This document shows positions 20,911-32,177 of a stretch of DNA of 64,000 nucleotides, in pieces. The notes below the pieces were generated by a model. That model searched no databases. It was not told the origin of the DNA and saw nothing but the letters and a program-made list of their open reading frames with translations. The position numbers and the translations under genes are program-made. Source of the DNA: Ceratopteris richardii (lineage: Eukaryota > Streptophyta > Polypodiopsida > Polypodiales > Pteridaceae); contig CM035423.1 in assembly GCA_020310875.1 (NCBI GenBank), positions 113,590,266 to 113,654,265 on the forward strand, written 5' to 3'. Numbering within the stretch: the first letter of the stretch is position 1; each line of letters opens with the position of its first letter.

Positions 20911-21682
20911 TGTTGAAAGTTTCCAAGCTCAAGAGTGTGGGAACATGCCCCAAATTGAACCTTCCCCATCATCCACAATCAAAAGAGGCTGATTTCCATG
21001 AGTTGAAGGCATCAAATCATGCCCATAATGGAAAGAAGTTGATTAGAGAAGATTTGCCTCACCTCTTGATGTGATTGGACCTCACTTTTGACCTGTATAT
21101 GCTTTTGATTGGTTAAAGAGGTTAGTATTTGGTCTTTAGAGCCTCTAATGAGTTGTATTATGACTTAGAGTCGTGGACATACATGCCCAAGCCGCCCCTT
21201 GCTTAAGCACACCCCCTACTAGCTGTTCTCTTCATATTTTGCAGAGATTTCACTTTTTCATACTCTTTCTCTCTAGATGATCTTGGCAGACCCCCTGGTG
21301 TTGTAATTTTTGTTTCTCCTTCATCCCAAACCCATTTGCAATGATTTTTATCTGTTGGAAAGCTTATAACTTCTACTTTTAGTGGTATAAGTTTCAAGTT
21401 CAGTACTTGCCTATGTGCAGAGAAATGTCTAGAACAATGTCTATCTAGTTAGCTCATACTCTGTGAATATATCAAGTTAGCTATTTTGTTGGAGCTGCTT
21501 GATGCATCGTCCAATGTCAAAATGGAGGGATTTTACTCTCATTTGAAAGCTCTAAAAGTCTAGTTTAAGGTTGGAAATTCTCATTTTCATTCTTTGCATG
21601 TACTCAGAGAAACATAGAAAATACAGAGCCTATGTCTAAAAAATTTCTGGGTTGTGCACATAGGAATGTTTCTCCTCCAACA
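20911..21682 (+). repeat. Copia-E 3' LTR
   Basis: 772 bp, starting TGTTGAAAGTTTCCAAGCTC and ending TTTCTCCTCCAACA. It is similar along its length to 15648-16435 with scattered substitutions and small gaps. Confidence 0.9.
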
Positions 21683-21823
21683 AAGAGAATGCACAAAGAT
21701 GAATGAATCATTAGGGTTATGGTCATATATACAAGCCAAGGAAAGAAAACCTCCTAAAGAGGGAAAAAAGTTCCCTGATGATTCTAGTGTGTTCACACAC
21801 ATCACTACTGAAAAATATTAGCA
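21683..21823 (-). repeat. Copia-B1 3' LTR, inner piece
   Basis: Starts with the target duplication AAGAG and continues AATGCACAAAGATGAATG; similar to 57354-57494. It ends AAATATTAGCA, which corresponds to ATATATCAACA in the sister copy (LTR start TGTTGA mutated to TGCTAA). Confidence 0.85.
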
Positions 21824-22843
21824 AATGCCCTCTGGGAGTGATGCAGTGAGCAAGGAGTTGGCACTCATGTATAAGGTAGTGCCAAGCTATGTGGAACCAA
21901 CCCACAAAAGGAAGTAAGCCCAAGGTTTGTAGAAAGCTTCAAACTTCTCCCTAGGCAAAGCTTTTGTGAAAAGGTCTACAATGTTCTCCTATGTGGGCAC
22001 ATATGCCAAACTGATCTCTCTACTAGAGAACCTCTCCCTCACATAATGATAGTGCATCTCAATGGGCTTACTGTGAGCATGGATCACAAGGTTCATTGCA
22101 ATTGTCAATGTGCTTTGACTTTCAATGAAGATGGTGGTGGCAAAAGACTTATCGATACCCAAATTGGCCATAAGGTGTCCAAGCCATACACACTCAATAG
22201 TCGTTTCACTACCGTATACTCAACCTCACAACTAGAAGTGGCCATAGTAGTTTTCTTCTTGCTCAACCAAGCCTTCTGATAGAGAATAGCATCAAATGCA
22301 TCTCCAGCATCATGAAGACTCAATCATAAACCTTTCTCCATAGGAGTGGCAATAGTTTTACAGTCTTCAAGGCCAAAACATTGCAATAATGTGTCAATAT
22401 ATTTTTTTTGACACAAAGCTATTCTACCATCGACTTGCATAAATTGAATGCCCAAATAAGGATGCAAATGCTCCCAATCTAACATCTCAAATTAGGCATG
22501 CAAATCAGCCCTAAAATCAACAATATGCTTCTCATTAGGACCAGTGAGTGGCATGTCATCAACATAGACAACAATGATAAAAAATACATCATTTGCATGC
22601 TTAACATATAAGGTTCTCTAAATTGGACTCTTTTCAAAACCATGCGCTATCAAGTATGCATGCATCTTTTCATACCAAGCACATGGTGCTTGCTTCAAAC
22701 CATATAATGCCTTTTTCAAACTACACACTTTGTTTCCATGCCCTTTTTGCACAAGAACATAGGGCTGAAAAACATACACTTGTTCATGTAAGTCACCACT
22801 CAAAAATGTAGTTTTTTTTGTCCAACTGATGTACATTCCAACC
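21824..22843 (-). pseudogene. Copia-B1 reverse transcriptase and RNase H, 3' part
   Basis: Minus-strand copia sequence closely related to Copia-B3. From the right: [39 protein letters not shown], a YVDD-type region near 22570-22545, the SLHDAGDAFDA box, then RNase H with KKTTMATSSCEVEY and PIEMHYHYVRERFSSREISL. Many stops and frameshifts. It ends at 22843 with CAACC, the target duplication of Copia-C; the upstream half continues at 63874. Confidence 0.85.
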
Positions 22844-23141
22844 TAAAGTATTTTGATGGTGATGCACCACGGTGCACTCTCCTTCTCGAGAGCTCCACAA
22901 TGATATCCTCACAGTAGAAAATTGAGCTCCTAGGGCCGCACACAATACTCCGCACAGAGGTTGTAGAATATGCAAAAAACCACAGTACATAGGGAACACG
23001 AACGCAGACTTCTTAGGTGTTACAAATGCAGTCGAACTTACAGTCTGTGACTGACTAGGCCACTATATGTTTTATTAAAGAACATATACGGAGAAGTGTC
23101 CAGTGGCCATTTGGCCTTTCACATGGACACTAACGGTAACA
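22844..23141 (-). repeat. Copia-C 3' LTR
   Basis: 298 bp, plus strand TAAAGTATTTTGATGGTGAT to CACTAACGGTAACA. The minus-strand start TGTTACCGTTAG is preceded by a purine-rich AGTGGGAGAT (23142-23151), a plausible polypurine tract. The end has TA for the usual CA complement (TG on the plus strand mutated to TA). Confidence 0.9.
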
Positions 23142-24138
23142 ATCTCCCACTAAAGGCCAATATGGCCAAAGTAACTATGGGAGAAAAATAAAGAATGATA
23201 AAGAATACTTGAGTGTAAGTGCACAAACTATACCTCCCACCTGATGGGCATGTTACACAATATATAAGTGACTGTGTAAGATCATGAATGAAGTAACTCC
23301 CATCAAGTGACAACAATGTCGAAAGATATCCTATGGTAGAGCTTTTGTCAAAGCATTTGCAACATTATCTTGAGTGTGAACCTTCTCAAGAATAATGCAC
23401 TCAGTGGCTAAGCAATCTCTAATGAAGTGATACCTCACCTCAATGTGCTTGTTCTTTGCATGATAGGTTGGATTCTTAGCCAAAGCAATGGCACTCTGAC
23501 TATCACTAAGCAAACGGGGTACATGCTGAGGTAAACCCATATCACAAGCAAGACGGGAAAGCCACAATGCTTCCTTACATGCCTCACGTGCTGCAATATA
23601 CTCTACTTCTGTGGTGAAGATGAGATCTCCAAGAGATAGCACCTCTAGCAAAATGAAAAATGTACCCTAATGTAGACTTACGATTGTCTACACAACTAAC
23701 ATAGTCAAAATCTGTGTAACCAATAATGAATGCTTTCTCTTTACCTAAGCATAGACACTTGTCCTTAGTGACACTCAGATATCTCAAAAATCATCTTGAC
23801 CGCTTCCGAATGTTTCTTGCGAGGGCTAGACATATATCTGTTCACAATTCCCACTACAAATGCAATGTTTGGTCTCGTAGCTACCATAACATACATGAGA
23901 CTACCAACAACAAATTGATAGGGAATTTTGGTCATGAATTTCTTTTCCTCATCTGATTTGGGGCAATCATCCTTGCTCAATTTCACATATGTGGGTAAAG
24001 GGGTACTCAATGCCTTCCCCCCTGCATATTGAATTTGTGAAGTACTTTGGATATGTACTTACTTTGAGACAAGTATATGCATCTTTTACTCCTATCATGT
24101 GTAATGCGCATGCTAAGAATATGTTTGGCATCCCCCAA
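23142..24138 (-). pseudogene. Copia-C reverse transcriptase end and RNase H
   Basis: Minus strand. From 24138 down: GMPNI, then MRITHDRSKRCIYLSQSKYI, FNMQGG, and from 24010 STPLPTYVKLSKDDCPKSDE, PYQFVVGSLMYVMVATRPNI, RYLS. RNase H follows with YTDFDYVSCVDNRKSTLGYI, EYIAAREACKEALWLSRL and KNKHIEVRYHFIRDCLA, ending VANALTKALP. It starts abruptly in the middle of reverse transcriptase. The missing upstream part is on the opposite strand at 33265-34572, as expected for an inversion breakpoint at 24138/24139. Confidence 0.88.
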
Positions 24139-26195
24139 GCAATCTGTTGTTCCATCTTCTGTACTCTTTCTTTCTGATTTTCCAGTTGATTTTCTCTTCT
24201 TTCGATTTCTTGAATCTGAAAGTTTACTATTCTTGTATATGATTCTTTTTCGTGTCTGAGATCTGCAATTAGTTTCTGTGTCTGCACTTCCTTGGTTAAG
24301 TAATGTTTGAGCATATTGTTAACATCTGCTAAATTTTCATTGGTTCTCTGAAGTTCTTCTTCTGTTCTTTTAGCCTGCTTCTGTTGTTCTTGACTCTGCT
24401 GCACTAATTCTTGTAGCTGAATTCTGGTTTCTTCGAGCAAGTTTCCTAAGGTGATCCTTGCATCTTCTTTGTCCTGGATATCTTGCTTCATTTTACTGAT
24501 TTCTTCATTTGCAATCTGTAATAACTCTTCTTTCTTTGTGAGTTCCGCCACGGCTGCATCTCTCTGATTGGTAATCGTCTGTTGTTTTGCAAGTTGAGCT
24601 TGGAGATGGGCAATCTATGAGTTGAGCTGATGGTTTTCGGCTTTAACTGCATCTATCTCTTCTTGCAGTGGCGTGATGTCTGCTTCTAGAACGTCCACCT
24701 TGTGTTGTAGCTCATTGCGGATGCTGTCTGTGGCTTCTTTCATTTGGATTGGCAGTTGCTGTGATAGGTTAATGAGTAATTGACCCGTGTTGGCCAATTG
24801 AGAAATTACGGGAATCGAGGGAAATGGCAGCTGAGGTCGTGGTTGGGATGAGGAGGCGGTGAGCAGTTGTTGGGAGTTCGGTGGAGAGTAGTTGAGGGAT
24901 GAGGACGAGGAGGCAGCGGGTTTGGTAGGGTGAATGGGTTGGATGGGGATAATGGGGTGGATTGGTGGTTCTAGTGGGGGAGTGGGAAGGACAGTCTGAG
25001 ATGTTACCTGATCTACGTTTTGTTGTGCAGTGTCTGCTGCTGTGGATTCAACTGCCTTAAGCAGTCTTTCGAACACTTCTTTCGCAAGTTGTTCTTCATC
25101 TGCTTGTTGTTCCTTTTCAGAATGTTGCTGTGATGCTTCTTCGGTAGATGTGGTGTCAGCTTCAGTATGATTTTCCTATTGTTGCTCCTGGGAAGATTGT
25201 GCGGAGGATTCATGCTGCATTGATGTTGTGGTGTCGTGGAATATTTCTTCGTCCTGTTTGTCTTCTTCTTTGTCGTCATTTTTGTTTCCTTCGGCAGATC
25301 CTTGTGCTTCACTCTCAGAAGAACTAATTCTGATCCTCTTTCTGCGGAATAGTTGGTTTAGCTCCTCTTCATCTTCTTCTTCATCGTCCCATATTTGTAC
25401 AGATTCTTCATGTCGCAGAATAGGTCCTCTGGGTGGTGGTTGTGCTGCGAGTATTGCTAGAAAAAGGAATGAAAGGATGTGCGGCAATCTGGATCTTGGC
25501 ATGCCTCCCTTATTTACCTGTTTAATAATGGACACGCACTCTCGGTGAATGCGGTGGAAGAAGAAGGATGCGAAGTTGACTGGTTCTTGCGCTGCTAATT
25601 CTATGGCGGAGTAGAAGGGGCGGGATATTCCATAGGTGCGTTTCTGAAGGTTGAGAATGGCTACTAAGAACTGGAGGGCTGATCTTTCTGGTTCCGATCG
25701 GCAGAGAATCGCATACTCGTTGGATGAATACCTAGGAAATAACTCTACCATTCTAGCAACTGGCAGACTCGGGCCATTTTCCCGACCTTGCGAAGGGAGT
25801 CTAAAGGCTTCTGCAAAAGCTTGGAATGTGATAAGTGTACGTGACGGGAGGGAGGTGATCGGCCAACTCTGCTCGGTGGCAGGTGTGTTGGCGATGGCGG
25901 AGATGATTTGGGCGAAGAATGGGTGGGACTCCACTGAATGCCAAGGCAGTTCAGCGAAGTTGGATAACCCATGAATGCACAGGAACTCTCCTACGTCTGC
26001 AGGGAGTCCATCACGGACGGAGGCGTAGTTAGCCAAAGCTTCCATGGCGCACACGAAGACAGTAAGCACAAGCACACAGAGCACAGGGTAAGCACACAGA
26101 GCACAAATCACACAAACACAATAGCGATTTTTGGCGAAACAGAAAAGGTTAAGGAGATGCGTTGCAGTGGAGAGCAATGAAGGATGATTAATCAT
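24139..26195 (-). pseudogene. Gypsy1 third ORF (post-pol), N-terminal and coiled-coil part
   Basis: One frame from 26195 (more likely start: ATG at 26046, MEALANYASVRDGLP) to the inversion breakpoint, broken only by TAG at 25176 and 24615. Residues 1-200 after 26046 form a folded helical region with FLCIHGLSNFAELPWHSVES, FQAFAEAFRLPSQGRE and FASFFFHRIHREC, faintly like plant transposon-associated domains. Then come an acidic stretch (DDEEEDEEELNQ), a Pro/Ser-rich part (24980-24830) and a long heptad coiled coil rich in Q, E, K (24800-24145). The in-frame stretch between 26195 and 26046 is hydrophobic (VICALCAYPVLCVLVLTVFV) but is encoded by a short tandem repeat, so a membrane role is doubtful. 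Function unknown. Confidence 0.7.
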
Positions 26196-26383
26196 CGCGC
26201 GGTATTGAAATTATAATTCTTAACTTCGGTGTGCATGCGTGAGTAGCTAGAAAGGGCAGGGCGGCTGTGGACATAATTAGGTATCAAAATGCAGATATTT
26301 ACAGATTTATTTTATTAAGCATGAAAATAAAAGAAAAGAAAAGAAAAGTGAATGCCAAAAGACGCGGCCAACCGCAAAACGTT

Positions 26384-27763
26384 TCAGTGTGGGTTAGATG
26401 TGTGTTGATACGGTCGCAGCTTCAAACCGTTGATGACTTTTGGAAGAGGGATTCCGGTCAACATAGTCAACCGAAAAGTTGTTGGGCCCACTTGTTCAGA
26501 AATTCGGTAGGGACCAAACCATCGTAACTTGAATTTGCCAGCAGAGCGATTCGACTTTGCATTGTAAAAGAGTACAAGTTGTCCCACCGAAAAAATTGGA
26601 GTCTTTAGATATCGATCATGTGTTCGAGCTTGTCTTAGCTGTACTTCCTGCATAGTCCAAAAACTGTGCCATCGTTGCTCGTCTAATTCTCTGAGTGTAT
26701 CCAACCGAAATGACAGTGATTCTTCAGGTAGCAGTTTTTGAGTGATTGCTACTCGTAAACTTGGTATAACTATCTCCATCGGTGCTATTGCTTCTAATCC
26801 ATAAGCTAGTTTGAAAGGGGTTAATCCTGTTATTATTTTGTATGTAGTCCGATATGCCCATAATACTGCAGGTAGCAGTTGATCCCATCTTTCCGGTGCT
26901 TCCATAATCAATTTCCGAAGCATATTCAACAAAGTTTTGTTTGTACTTTCAGCCAAACCATTAGCACAAGGATAATAAGGAGAACTAAACTTATGTGTGA
27001 CCTGGAACGAATGTGTGAGTACTTTCATTAAATTGTTGATAAAATGACTGCCTTGATCTGTAACAAGTTCCAGTGGTAAACCAAAACGTGGAAAGACATC
27101 CTTCAGTAGACACTTAGCTACCGCAACAGCTGTGGCAGACCGTAAAGCCCAGGCTTCTGCCCATCTGGTAGCATAATCAGTACATGTCAAAATATAATGA
27201 TTGTTACTGAGGATTGCTGGTGGTGTAATTGGTCCGATAAAATCTAGACCCCACTTCTGAAAAGGTTCTAATGGCAAGACAGGTTGTAGAGGGAAAAGAT
27301 GACGTTGCAGGGGCTGTCGAGATCTCTGACAACTATCACATTGTTTGACAAACTGTGATACATCTCTGTACATAGTAGGCCACCAGAGACCACCTTGCAT
27401 AATTTTCCGATGTGTTAAGTCTGCAGCAAAATGGCCACCGGAAGGAACTAAGTGAGCCAAAGAAATAACTGAGTTGACTTCATGTGGTGGAATACATCGA
27501 AGTAAAATTCCAGTATGATCCACATAGTATAATTCCCCAGCAATCAACCGAAATCGGCGGCTAAAAACTGCAATTTTCCTACGTATTGCCGTAGAAGTCT
27601 GAGATGGAAGGCATCGATCAGTGAGGAAGGTTAAGATCTGATCATAATATGTAGATGGCATAGGTGGGTCTATAATTTCATCATTAGTTGGTTCAGAGAC
27701 ATAAATTGCCGGTGTTGTGTCATCTATACCGACCGGAGCTTCACCGGAATTTAAGCGAGACAA
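26384..27763 (-). pseudogene. Gypsy1 integrase
   Basis: 459-codon open frame. The zinc domain is intact: HLVPSGGHFAADLTHRK with two His, then CDSCQRS. The catalytic triad is visible: Asp in GLDFIGP, Asp in VTDQGSHFIN, Glu in NGLAESTNK. The C-terminal domain has VGQLVLFYNAKSNRSAGKFK and LRWFGPYRISEQVG, ending KLRPYQ. The KLRWFGPY end is of the non-chromovirus (Tat/Athila-like) type and no chromodomain is present. The first residues SRLNSGEAPVG continue the polyprotein from RNase H; an extra T in a T run near 27768 shifts the frame there. This is the most intact catalytic domain in the window. Confidence 0.9.
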
Positions 27764-27794
27764 AAAAATCTGCTAAGGCATGTGAACTGCCTTG

Positions 27795-30302
27795 TCAATG
27801 AATAACTTCGTAGTCAAATTCTTGTAAAAGCAGGACCCATCGTGCTAATCGACCTCCTAGATGCTCTTTCCGAACCAGATAAACAAGTGCAGCATGATCT
27901 ACATGAAAAGTAAATCTACGGCCTAGTAAATAATGCCTGAATTTCTTGATAGAATATACTAGACCTAGACATTCTCTTTCTGTTACAGAGTAATTCTTTT
28001 CAGCAGGGGCCAATCTTCGACTTGCATAGTACATTGGCCTGAACCACTTATTGGTTTATTGCATTAGAACGCTTCCTATTGCTATATCTGAAGCATCAAC
28101 AAATACATGAAATGGGCGATCCCAATCAGGAGGCTGTAAGATAGGAACTTGTGTTAGTAAACACTTTAAACGATCAAATGCTATATGACATTCCTGAGTC
28201 CACTCAAACTGTCAAGGAGTCTTGGTGATTAATTTGTTCAGTGGTATTGCCAAATGAGCAAGCCACCGCAAGTGCCGACCATGCCATCTTACTTGGCCCA
28301 TAAAGCGCATTACTTCCTTAGGTGTAGTGGGTACAGGTGCTTCTAACACAGCTGTGATTTTATCTGGATCCACTTGTATACCGTGTGCAGATACAATGTG
28401 ACCAAGTAGCTTTCCACATGAAACCGCAAACACGGATTTGTTTGGGTTTAAACAGAGTCTGTATTCTCTGCACTTTTCAAAGCAGCACCGTAAATGGAAC
28501 AGGTGTGCTATCATCTTACCAAAAATTGAAAAATCATCAAGATATACTTGCATAAAAGAGGTAAGGTAAGGAGAAAATATTTCCTGCATACACCTTTGGA
28601 ATGTACTTGGGGCATTTCTTAATCCAAACCACATAACAATACATGCGAAAACACCCCAGTTGGTAATGAAGGCGGTCTTCGGTATATCCTGTTCAGCCAT
28701 CCTAACTTGATTATATCCACTGTAACCATCTAAGAATGAATACATTTCATGTCCTGCTACTCTATCAAGCATTGTGTCAATAAAAGGGAGCGGAAATGGA
28801 TCAGGCACTGTAGCTGCGTTCAGTTTCCGGTAATCTACACATATTCGTAACTGCTTATTCTTTTTAGGGATAATAACAATCGGTGAGATCCATTCAGCAT
28901 GCTCTATTGGTACAATAAATCCGACTTTGAGTAGCCTATCAAGTTCTACCTTTACCTGTGATGCATAGTTTGGGTTCATTCGGTAGCTGGGTTGCTTAAG
29001 TGGTTTTGCTTCCGGCTTCAGCATGACCCTGTGTTGATAGATGCGCGGGTCCAAACCCTTCATATCTTTATAATCCCATGCAAATACATCAGAAAATTCG
29101 CGAAGTAGTTGGATTAGATCTTCTTGAAATAATTCCGGTAAGTTCTCCTTTATTTTGACAGGTCGTGGATTTTCTTCATCACCTAAATTGTAAGTGGTCA
29201 GTTGATCTTCTGGAACATAAAATTGTCGAGGCTTCTCTATATTCTCAGCTGGGTTAAAGAGTTGTTGTAGATCAACGTCATCTATGGTAGCCTTATCTTC
29301 TTTCATATATGTTTCTGTTACAGTCATCACCGTACAAACTGAAGGATTCCAATTATCTACAACAGATTGTAGATCAACAGTTCCTAGGGAGATCAAGTCA
29401 ATGTTATTTTTCAGGAACTCTTCTTCTTCATCATCTGACAATCCGTCTAGCATATGGACTGGTTCCGCAAAATACGGTCTAGCATGCAACTCGCAAGGTT
29501 GTATAGCATCTAATTTTACAACGTATTTACGATTATTATCCTTGAAAGTGAGTTCTTGTGTAGACCAATCTTGTATCACCTTAGCGTGCTTCAGCCAAGG
29601 TCGGCCGAAAAGGAGATTATAATCAAGAGTGGATTCCGGTAAATCTAGTATGACAAAGGTCATTTTAAATGTTGTACCTTGTAAAGTGATTGGTACATTT
29701 CGTACAAGTCCTATGGGATGGACCCTTGATTGGTCGGCCATTCTGACAAAAAACTGAACTGGTTCGATTTCGGTCCACCCTAACCTTTTACACAGTGCAG
29801 CAGTAGCAATGTTGACATCAGATCCTCCATCAATTAGTACCTGTGTGATTTTATGATTTTTATACCATACCGTAATCAGAGGAACTGAATGATCGACCGT
29901 AGAATCAGGTTCCGGTTGCACTGTTGCTGTCGTTGGAATGCAAGAAGGCACATGACTGAATTGCTGTTGGAATTGTTGTCGAACTCCTGGTACTAGTGCA
30001 AGTAATTGGCCGAGAGGAAGAGTGATGGATGGTTTCGATAAAATTTCCCAGGCCTTTTGTGATTGGGTTGTATTTTCCACAGATTCTGAAGATGATGCGC
30101 CTGCTGAAGATGATGTGCCTGTTGCTGAATTAGAATCCTGTTGTGGTGTTCCTTCCTTGGTTAACGGAGTCTGTGTCACCAAAATAGGATCTGGGAAGAT
30201 TGGAGGTTCTGCGGTGGTCCATTGACTAGCTTTATCATACATCCTTTGTTGTTCGCGTATGCCTGGTTCAAATATTTCTGCTGCTGGTTGTAGTTGCTTA
30301 CC
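27795..30302 (-). pseudogene. Gypsy1 protease, reverse transcriptase and RNase H
   Basis: Same frame as gag. Protease: VLIDGGSDVNIATAALCKR (DGG instead of DSG) and LLFGRPWLKHAK. Reverse transcriptase: VDYRKLNAATVPDPFPLPFI, FLDGYSGYNQVRMAEQDIPK and the catalytic box QVYLDDFSIFG (YLDD). Linker: VSAHGIQVDPDKI. RNase H: FHVFVDASDIAIGSVLMQ, YYASRRLAPAEKNYSVTERE and FHVDHAALVYLV, the usual D, E, D pattern. In-frame stops: TGA at 28212, TAA at 28056 and TGA at 27795. Each is one transition away from an expected codon (for example TGG before QFEWT). Confidence 0.9.
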
Positions 30303-30311
30303 GGATCGGGT

Positions 30312-31366
30312 CTAAATTACTGCAGCGTGTGTTTCTACTAGTGTGATTTGTACCAAATTAGCCATTGGGTTTTGACGTTCTTTCTTCCTCTGATCATACT
30401 TAGTTGCATCCTTACAAAATCTTATGATGTGACCAAATTCACCATAGAAATGACAGCACGGTGGTGGCAAATTGGGATTTTTCGGTGCTGGTCCGGCCTG
30501 CCAACGGTTTGCATTATAGTTATTATTTCTCTGTCCTCTGTAATTTCGATATCCTTGTTGCTGGTTGTTTCTCATTTGCGGAGGTACATAGTGATTGGCT
30601 GGCTGCCGTGGTTCCTGTATAATTGCATTGACAGTTGTTGTTCCCTGCACTTTGGCGTTATATGCGCAGTTTTCGGTGGTGTGTCTGGTAGTGTTACAGA
30701 TAGCACAAAACAACTGATTAAGTGCACAAGTGGCACTAGTATGGCCTGAATTCTTGCAGGTAGTGCAGTACATCTGTCTGGTCGGGTCTTCGGCGATATT
30801 TTTATTTGCTTTTAACTACTCCAGATCTTCTGTAAATCCTCCAACCTTGTTTTCAAGCTGCAGAGCCATGGCAATCACTGCATCTAGCGTCATAGCTCCT
30901 ACACAACGTATGATCATAATCTGTTTAAGTTGCGGGGTCAATCCATTGATAAACCATTGAGTAATAACGTCATCCGGTAGGTTGGCATGTGCTCGTGGTA
31001 ACTGCCTCAAATGAGTCCTGAATAGAGTGGCGTACTCCTGTACAGTTTGATTTATCTTCTGTCTATTGTTTTGCAGGTAGTCAAAAATTTCGGTTGGATT
31101 CTTCTTTAGCCTGAATCTCTGCAAAAAGGCATCTCTTACTGCTTCATAAGTGTCGAAATGGTTAATATCATATTCTGTAAGCCATCTAGCTACTTCGTTG
31201 ACCAATGTCGATTGGAAAACAATAGCCTTATACGCCGGATCAGGTGGATGATTGAGCACTACGTAACTTATCTCAAACGTGTGTACATGAGCATCCGGGT
31301 CATCTCCTGGGAATCCACCAAATTTGGTGTACGTTACTCCGGTTGGAGTCGGCCTTGGTGGGCATA

Positions 31367-31397
<31 letters not shown>

Positions 31398-32063
31398 TTG
31401 CTGTTGTTGTTGCCCGTTCATGGCTCTGATGGTTGTATTGTGACTATCTTCTGTATCCCGAGGTTGAATATCTGAACTATCGGAATCTGTATTGTCGGAC
31501 TACGCACTTTCCGGTTCGATAATCTTGTTCAGTATGTTTCGAATCTCAGTTTCGAACAAGCTACCTTCCTTCTTGATGTCAAATGTAGGGAAACTTATTC
31601 CCAATAGCGGTGATTGGGTTGAAGATTCACCGAGAAATGGTAAACCGTCGCCGGAAAACTGCGATCTTTCAGCAACTGTTACCGAAATATCACCTGAATG
31701 TGTCGAATTTTTGCCAAAACAAGGTGCTTTTTCGCCTTCGCTAATTTCCTTGGCTAAAGTGTTTCTAGTCGTAAACAGATTTGAATCTTTACCCAATGTT
31801 GTTAAACTAACTTCAGGTTGCTTCGTGGTAGATTCTGGAGTTACTATATCTTCGACAGACTGTGCCGAAATAGTACCGGAATTTACCCGAGGCGTAACAC
31901 GTTCCACCGGAATATGACCGGAATCACTACTAACGTTCTTTACTTTCTTGACAACTGAGTTAGACCTAGTTGTAATTCTACCTCCCGGAGTCGTTTTTAG
32001 GAAATTAAGTACCCCAGGCTGGCGGTTCTTTGGATACGTTTCACTGGATCGAGTAATCGGCAT
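30312..32063 (-). pseudogene. Gypsy1 gag
   Basis: A single frame from ATG at 32063. The first 187 residues are Ser/Thr-rich and unrecognised. TAG at 31500 separates them from the gag core (31421-30816), which starts with a poly-Gln run and contains DDPDAHVHTFEISYVVLNHP and DAFLQRFRLKKNPTEIFDYL, a retrotransposon gag pattern. TAG at 30816 precedes zinc knuckles CTTCKNSGHTSATC, CAICNTTRHTTENC and CCHFYGEFGHIIRFC. TAG at 30312 is followed in frame by the protease. These stops fall between domains, so suppression cannot be excluded, but plain decay (CAG to TAG) is simpler. Confidence 0.88.
31366..31414. repeat. CAA/CAG microsatellite encoding poly-Gln
   Basis: A run of TTG/CTG triplets on the plus strand encodes about 16 glutamines near the start of the gag core of Gypsy1. 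Confidence 0.95.
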
Positions 32064-32159
32064 GTATCATCTTTTGTACTAATCGCGTACTATTACAGTC
32101 GAAAAATTTACAGTCAAGTTTCCATAACAGGTTTGCAACAATCTGATCTGTTGCCACCT

Positions 32160-32176
32160 TCCCACAGACGGCACCA
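32160..32176 (-). promoter_or_regulatory. Gypsy1 primer binding site
   Basis: Minus strand TGGTGCCGTCTGTGGGA starts one base after the 5' LTR. The TGGYGCCGTCTGTGGGA form is common in plant Ty3/gypsy elements. It is not the initiator-methionine type seen in the copia elements here. Confidence 0.85.
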
Positions 32177-32177
32177 G

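Larger units (their letters stand above)
15648..21682 (+). mobile_element. Copia-E, complete but decayed copia element
   Basis: 6.0-kb Ty1/copia element on the plus strand with both LTRs, a primer site, gag, protease, integrase, reverse transcriptase, RNase H and a polypurine tract. It is flanked by the exact 5-bp duplication AAGAG (15643-15647 and 21683-21687) and sits in the LTR of Copia-B1. The two LTRs differ at about seven positions in the first 100 bases, so the insertion is old. All coding domains carry stops or shifts. Confidence 0.92.

Noticed and set aside
22618-24010. One continuous minus-strand copia polyprotein
   Set aside because: The LTR at 22844-23141 and the duplication CAACC separate two different families here (Copia-B1 below, Copia-C above).
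26046-26195. Signal peptide or transmembrane segment giving an env-like protein in Gypsy1
   Set aside because: The hydrophobic residues come from a short AGCACACAGAGCAC-type tandem repeat upstream of a better start codon at 26046, and no other membrane segment or fusion-type motif is visible.
30303-30320. Programmed UAG readthrough between gag and pol of Gypsy1
   Set aside because: Seven other stops of the same transition type exist in this element, including inside catalytic domains, so simple decay is the more economical reading; not excluded.
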